64,000 nt of DNA from Euleptes europaea (lineage: Eukaryota > Chordata > Lepidosauria > Squamata > Sphaerodactylidae), in NCBI RefSeq assembly GCF_029931775.1, contig NC_079321.1, positions 14,838,501-14,902,500 of the forward strand, given 5' to 3'. How positions within the stretch are numbered: position 1 is the first letter of the stretch; each line of letters opens with the position of its first letter. Shown in pieces: positions 58,999-64,000 of the stretch. The notes below the pieces were generated by a model. It did no database searches and was not told where the DNA came from. It worked only from the letters and a program-made list of their open reading frames with translations. The position numbers were made by a program, and so were the translations under genes.

Positions 58999-59712
58999 GC
59001 AACAGTTGTTTCACAACACCTTTTTTCTCCACATGCTGTTCTAATCTTCTCCATAACTCACACCACTGGAGAAATAAACCAGCATTCCATATGTATATAT
59101 TCCTTGATGGATAGAAGATCTGGGATATTTTGGATGTAAAGGCTAAAGCCCCCACCTCGAATTAGGCTTTGAAACCTATGAGTAGACAGTGCAATCATTT
59201 CTGTAACCACGAAATTTATTTTGCCAACTAATGCCAGGTAAAATTGGTACAACATTTTTCTCCAGCTGAAGTTTCCAAATGACAGTAATGGGATCTTGGT
59301 ATTCCAGCAAAGAATATTGCCGATGAATCAGGCAAAGCTGTAAGAAAGCACTTTGAGCTAGGGATGCCCTGAATTTCTTAGCAGTCAAACTTACCGTGTT
59401 CAAAACTCACGATCAGAATGTGAGCCGATCAGGGATATGTTCAGATTGTTCAGATCAAGCCAGTTGGGTATATCTGTCAAGCAACTTGAACTGCAGCTCG
59501 ACAAGTCTGCAGCTGCCTGTTGGACAGAAGGCAACTCCCAGCTGATTGGGGGATCAGCTGGGAGTTGGGTTCTGAATCCACCCCTTCCCGCCATAGCAAA
59601 ATAGTGACACAATGAAATTGCAAAAGGGGAGAGGAGAAAGAGTTCATTCCTCTTCCCTTCCCTCCAAGCTGGGCAAGGATAGACACAATGCTTTTGATCT
59701 CTGCCCTGCAAA
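58999..59712. other. Unassigned sequence
   Basis: Holds CTCCCAGCTGATTGGGGGATC with a near inverted partner (ATCAGCTGGGAG) around 59536-59567. No gene seen. Confidence 0.4.
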
Positions 59713-59776
59713 AGGGTTGCCAGCTCTGGGTTGGGAAATACCTGGAGATTTTGGGGGCAGAGCCTGAGGAGGGGTT
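59713..59776 (-). mobile_element. hAT-like MITE left fragment, joined to a SINE
   Basis: AAGGGTTGCCAGCTCTGG to GCCTGAGGAGGGG, then SINE sequence. Confidence 0.65.
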
Positions 59777-60182
59777 TCCACCGCTCCAAATCACCGCTCT
59801 GAAGAGAAGAGAAGAGAAGAGAAGAGAAGAGAAGAGAAGAGAAGAGAAGAGAAGAGAAGAGAAGAGAAGAGAAGAGAAGAGGAGGGTTTTTTATGTGCCG
59901 ACTTTCTCTGCCACTTAAGGGAGAATCAAACCGGCTTACAATCACCTTCCCTTCCCTTCCCCTCCCCACAACAGACACCCTGTGAGGTAGGTGAGGCTGA
60001 GAGAGAGTGACTTGCCCAAGGTCACCCAGCTGGCTTTGTGTGTAGGAGTGGGGAAACCAACCCAGTTCACCAGATTACCCTCCGCCACTCATGTGGAGGA
60101 ACGGGGAATCAAACCCGGTTCTCCAGATCAGACCCCACCGCTCCATACCACCGTTCTTAACCACTACACCACACTGGCTCTC
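59777..60182 (-). mobile_element. tRNA-derived SINE with expanded tail
   Basis: Complement head GAGAGCCAGTGTGGTGTAGTGG. The normal CTTCTT tail has grown into a pentanucleotide array (59801-59882). Confidence 0.85.
59801..59882 (+). repeat. (GAAGA)n microsatellite
   Basis: About 16 uninterrupted units of AGAAG. Confidence 0.95.
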
Positions 60183-60612
60183 AAGACCAAGAACATACCC
60201 AGAAAGATTAAACAGCTGCACCAAGGAAGCCATAAAGGGCAAGCAGACTTCCTTTAAAAAGTGGAAGGTTTGCATCTGCGATCTTTAAAAAGAGCACAAA
60301 TCAATACCGGCAAGTAGAACTTTGCTTGGTTACTGTCTGTCAGAATTGTCCTTAACTGTTGCAAGCTGGAAATGGAAGACATTTGTCACACTTAAAATGG
60401 ATGGGCTTTCAGTGATCACCAGAAGGCATGTAAAACTTTCATGAGAACACAGTGTCCTTGAGTGCCACACGAAACCCATGTTTTGACATATTGAGTACAT
60501 TCTGTTATCATCTTCAATTCAGACCTCTTCGCTGAATTATTGCTGTGAATAATTTGTGTGACCTGTGTTAGGCACAACTAGGCAGACTAAGCAATACAGG
60601 TGAAGCAGGCGC
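60183..60612. other. Unassigned sequence
   Basis: Nothing recognised. Confidence 0.4.
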
Positions 60613-60620
60613 TACTGAGG

Positions 60621-60816
60621 TAGGGTTGCCAGGTCCCTTTTTGACTCTGGCAGGAGGTTTTCGGGATGGAGCCTGAGGAGGGCAAGGTTTGGGGAGGGGA
60701 GGGCCATAGAGTCCAATTGCCGTAGTGGCCATTTTCTGCAGGTGAATCTCTATCGGCTGGAGATCAGTTGTAATGGTGGGAGACCTCCAGCTACTACCTG
60801 GAGGTTGGCAACCCTA
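60621..60816 (-). mobile_element. hAT-like MITE, variant A
   Basis: Flanks TACTGAGG (60613-60620) and TACTCAGG (60817-60824) match 7 of 8. Confidence 0.85.
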
Positions 60817-60872
60817 TACTCAGGAAGAGCAGCAGGCCAGGGCTCAGCAAAAATCATTGCTGGGGCACTTGC

Positions 60873-61098
60873 TAGGGTTGCCAACTCTGGGTTGCAAAAT
60901 CCCTGGGGATTTTGGGGTGGAACCTAGGGAGGGTTTGGGTTTGGGAAGAGGAAGAGGAAGGACCTCAGTGGAGTATAATGCTAGAGAGTCTACCCTGCAA
61001 CGTTGCCCTTTTCCTCCAGGGAAACTGATCTCTGCCGTCTGGAGATCAGTTGTAATTCCAGGAGATCTCCAGGCCCCACCTGGGGGTTGGCAACCCTA
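60873..61098 (-). mobile_element. hAT-like MITE, variant B
   Basis: TAGGGTTGCCAACTC to GGTTGGCAACCCTA. Confidence 0.8.
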
Positions 61099-61263
61099 AA
61101 AGAGCACATGCATGTGCCCGCTGCAGCAAGTAAAAAAGAGAAAATGTAGATTTTGGTGGCAGGGCCGTGGCAAGAAAGAAGAGATGGCACTTGGTGCCTG
61201 CTCAGGAGTGGAAGGAGAAACAGAGGCAGGATTATAAACTTGGGTTGCCAACCTCCAAGTACT

Positions 61264-61973
61264 CAAAATATATATATATTAGGGGTCTCAAAGGGCTGTG
61301 CAGCAAAAAGTACTAAAAATGAATCATTTACTTATGAAACTTAACATAGTCTACCAGGTAATTTCATATACAGCTTTTGCCTGGAAAATAACAGAAAAAA
61401 TACAACCAAAGTCTTAAGTTCTGTCTTCATTGATAACATCTCAATAATTCATAGACAGTGTAATGTTGACAATTTACAAGTTAATTTGGGGTTACAGACT
61501 TCTGAGACAAAAACAATTATGTTAACATCACAACTTCCGCCTACGCTTAACTCGGCGGTAACATCTCCTGGGGCTCCCCTCCGGCTTGTCCGTGGTGGTG
61601 TGACTGCCGCAATTTTTCTTTGAATCGGGATTCCAATTCCTGTGCGGTTCTTCAGTTTCATGAACATTTAGCAGCACTTAGATGCATGGTTATATTTGTG
61701 CAGTCAACAAATGAGCCTGTATTTCTGTTACATTGTGATGTTAACATAATTGTTTTTGTCTCAGAAGTCTGTAACCCCAAATTAACTTGTAAATTGTCAA
61801 CATTACACTGTCTATGAATTATTGAGATGTTATCAATGAAGACAGAACTTAAGACTTTGGTTGTATTTTTTCTGTTATTTTCCAGGCAAAAGCTGTATAT
61901 GAAATTACCTGGTAGACTATGTTAAGTTTCATAAGTAAATGATTCATTTTTAGTACTTTTTGCTGTACAGCCT
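61264..61973. mobile_element. Long inverted-repeat insertion with 14-bp TSD
   Basis: Arms of about 241 bp (61292-61533 and 61733-61973), nearly identical, around a 200-bp loop with a GC-rich part (CTCGGCGGTAACATCTCC). A 28-bp unpaired lead (61264-61291) precedes the left arm. AACCTCCAAGTACT lies at 61250-61263 and 61974-61987. No protein recognised. The layout matches that of the 13.6-kb palindrome. Confidence 0.75.
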
Positions 61974-62077
61974 AACCTCCAAGTACTGGCTTGAGATCTC
62001 CTGGAATTACAATTTATCTCCATGCGACAGTGATGTTCATCTGAATAAAAAGGCCACTTTGGAACATGGGCTCAATG

Positions 62078-62276
62078 TATGGTTGCCAGGTCCTCTTCGC
62101 CACCGGGGTTTTGGGCAGAGCCTGAGGATGGCAGGGTTTGGGGAGGGGAGGGACTTCAATGCCATAGATTCCAATCGCCAAAGCGGCCATTTCTCCAGGT
62201 GAACTGATCTCTATTGGCTGGAGATCAGATGTAATAGTGGGAGATTTCCAGCTTGTACCTGGAGGCTGGTAACCAG
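62078..62276 (-). mobile_element. hAT-like MITE, variant A, inserted in a relative
   Basis: Reverse copy; flanks GCTCAATG and CCTCTATG (6 of 8), the same ACTCTATG site as at 52.4 kb. Confidence 0.78.
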
Positions 62277-62387
62277 CCTCTATGGCATTATACCCCACTG
62301 AAGTCCCTTCCCTCACCAAACCCTGTCCTCCTCAGGCTCCAACCCCCAAATTTCCTTGTATTTCCCAACCCAAAGCTGGCAGCCTTA

Positions 62388-63233
62388 ATTATAAATCCAT
62401 AAAATGTGGAACAGCGTCTCTAGCAATGAAGAAACGTGTACAGGAGAAATATACTCAAATGTTGCAACTCCAGAGGGGCCTGACATGACATAATAGATTT
62501 CTCAGCACTTGTGCATCCCATTACACATGAATGTGGGTTGAAGAGGAGTTTGAGTGCAGCTTTAGAAATATGAGGTACTGGTCTCATGGTGATTGAATAA
62601 GTACAAACATGAGGCTGGTAAGCAAGTCCCTTAGCACTTTTCCAGGCGTAGTTCTGGGATTTACAGTGAGAAATCAAATGTGGAAAGCTAACACTTGGAA
62701 ACACGGTGTTAGATGGTTGCTGAGAAAACCATCATCTATAGATGATGTTAACAATCTCCTGAGAAACTCTCAGTCTTGAGGATGAAAGCACACCACAGGT
62801 GTTGGTACAAACACCTCATATTTCTGGTTGCTGGCTGCTGAAATGGTGGAGAAACGTTTTCTGGCCTCCCCTGACCCTTCTTAAATTATCTGAGCTAAAG
62901 TTGGAGGAACCTGGTTTATAAAGCAACTGGTTCCTAATAGTTTTACAGGGAAATCTCCCTGAAGAGCAACATACAGAACGAAAAAGCTCACCTTCAAGTT
63001 ATGTTTGTCCTTAAGTGGCCTTTAATACATCTATATTTGTTGGCTATGGAACTAAGGGCTTGTGTGCCTGACTGTTTACTCTGAAATCATACTCTTCTCT
63101 TCCTCTGGTCTCTGACTTGTATATGAGATCCATGAAATAATCTAAAACCAAATGTGACCTGAGAGTAAGCCAAAAGGAGGCTCTGGATTCTGAGGTCTTG
63201 GCCTGCCTGCCACTTTTAAACCTTGGGATTATG
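62388..63233. other. Unassigned sequence
   Basis: No gene or repeat recognised. Confidence 0.4.
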
Positions 63234-63296
63234 TAGGGTTGCCAAGTCCAGTTGGGAAATTCCTGGAGATTTATGGGCAGAGACTGAGGGGGGGGA
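63234..63296 (-). mobile_element. hAT-like MITE left fragment, joined to a SINE
   Basis: TAGGGTTGCCAAGTCC to GACTGAGGGGGG; breaks at the same internal place as the fragment at 59.7 kb. Confidence 0.65.
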
Positions 63297-63299
63297 GAA

Positions 63300-63608
63300 G
63301 ACAACGATGAAGATGAAGAAGAGTTGGTTTTTATATGCTGATTTTCTCTACATTTTTTAAGGAGAAACAAACCGGCTTACAATCACCTTCCCTTTCTCTC
63401 CCCACAACAGACACCTTGTGAAGTAGGTGGGGCTGAGAGAACTTTGACTGGCCCAAGGTCACCCAGCTGGCTTCATGTGGAGGAGTGGGGAAACCAACCA
63501 GATTAGCCTCCGCCACTCATGTGGAGCAGTGGGGAATCAAACCCGGTTCTCCAGATCAGAGTCCACCGCTCCAAACCACCGCTCTTAACCACTACACCAT
63601 GCTGGCTC
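63300..63608 (-). mobile_element. tRNA-derived SINE (GTGGTGTAGTGG family)
   Basis: Complement head GAGCCAGCATGGTGTAGTGG; tail TCTTCATCTTCATCGTTG. Confidence 0.87.
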
Positions 63609-63767
63609 ACAATGAAGGCACCTTGTACTTCCACTGCAGTCTTTGTGTAGGTTTGACAACCAGCCTGGGGGGAATGTCCTGTCTCTTTAATAGGGGCTTA
63701 ATATGGGGAAATGGGCAGCTGAAACTTTTCATGGCATGGAGGTAAATAATATCACCCAGTTAATACC

Positions 63768-63931
63768 AGCCTGACTAGCCCTGACTAGTATGATGTTCTT
63801 GGAAGCTAAGCAGGGTTGGCCCTGGTCAGTACTTGGATGGGACCAAGGAAGTCCAGAGTTGCCACACAGAAGCAGGCACTGACAAACCACCTCTGAATAT
63901 CTCTTGCCTTGAAAACCCCATGGTCCTAGGG
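63768..63931 (+). mobile_element. 5S-derived SINE, interrupted by a MITE
   Basis: GGAAGCTAAGCAGGGTTGG, CAGTACTTGGATGGGACC, then CTTGCCTTGAAAACCCCATG before the MITE at 63932. Confidence 0.8.
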
Positions 63932-64000
63932 TAGGGTTGCCAGGTCCCTCTTCGCCACCAGCGGGAGGTTTTGGGGACAGAGTTTGGGGAGGTCAGGGTT
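63932..64000 (-). mobile_element. hAT-like MITE, runs off the window
   Basis: TAGGGTTGCCAGGTCCCTC onward; its right part lies outside. Confidence 0.8.

Larger units (their letters stand above)
61241..62387 (+). mobile_element. hAT-like MITE hit by two insertions
   Basis: Pieces at 61241-61263, 61974-62077 and 62277-62387. The first gap is an inverted-repeat element, the second a reverse copy of the MITE itself. Confidence 0.78.

Overview
The window is nuclear DNA from a vertebrate, most likely a squamate reptile and possibly a gecko. Evidence: one host gene with vertebrate exon structure, a Sauria-type SINE, many CR1 3' ends, low-copy L1, L2 and RTE/BovB-like LINE fragments, 5S-rRNA-derived and tRNA-derived SINEs, and GATA/GACA microsatellite. 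Species is inference only.

Host gene. The only host gene I can support is COPS8 (COP9 signalosome subunit 8). It lies on the minus strand, with the ATG at 41470 and the stop at 27604-27606. All eight coding exons are readable with consistent splice sites and phases. They give 630 nt including the stop, 209 codons, the length I recall for human COPS8. Exon 1 sits in a CpG-rich stretch (about 41225-41760), and the upstream side of this carries three 68-bp tandem repeats. The introns hold an almost intact Tc1 transposon (intron 7), a Tigger/pogo relic (intron 5), and SINE, CR1, L2 and RTE fragments.

Layout. 1-27500 (downstream of COPS8): interspersed repeats and unassigned sequence, with no recognisable exon. 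This includes a GATA/GACA tract next to a 5'-truncated L1 with target-site duplications, a 590-bp near-perfect palindrome at 13.6-14.2 kb, and several hAT elements. 27550-41600: COPS8. 41600-64000 (upstream of COPS8): a second L1 insertion (42.1-42.7 kb), a palindromic repeat array (46.5-47.0 kb), a terminal-inverted-repeat element (50.4 kb), clusters of tRNA SINEs, and a second long inverted-repeat insertion (61.3-62.0 kb).

Dominant repeat. About 30 copies or pieces of one roughly 210-bp non-autonomous element are scattered through the window, with ends TAGGGTTGCCA...TGGCAACCCTA. Several have 8-bp target-site duplications, six of them identical on both sides, which marks it as hAT-like. It often inserts into itself.

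Most interesting signals: (1) three inverted-repeat insertions (13.6, 24.2 and 61.3 kb) share one layout: a 12-14 bp target duplication, about 30 unpaired bases on the left, then two arms with the right arm touching the right duplication; (2) two of these sit at the same position of the hAT-like repeat; (3) the palindrome carries a hammerhead-ribozyme-like core in each arm, pointing to Penelope-like elements; (4) a young Tc1 copy with two telomere-like TTAGGG patches.
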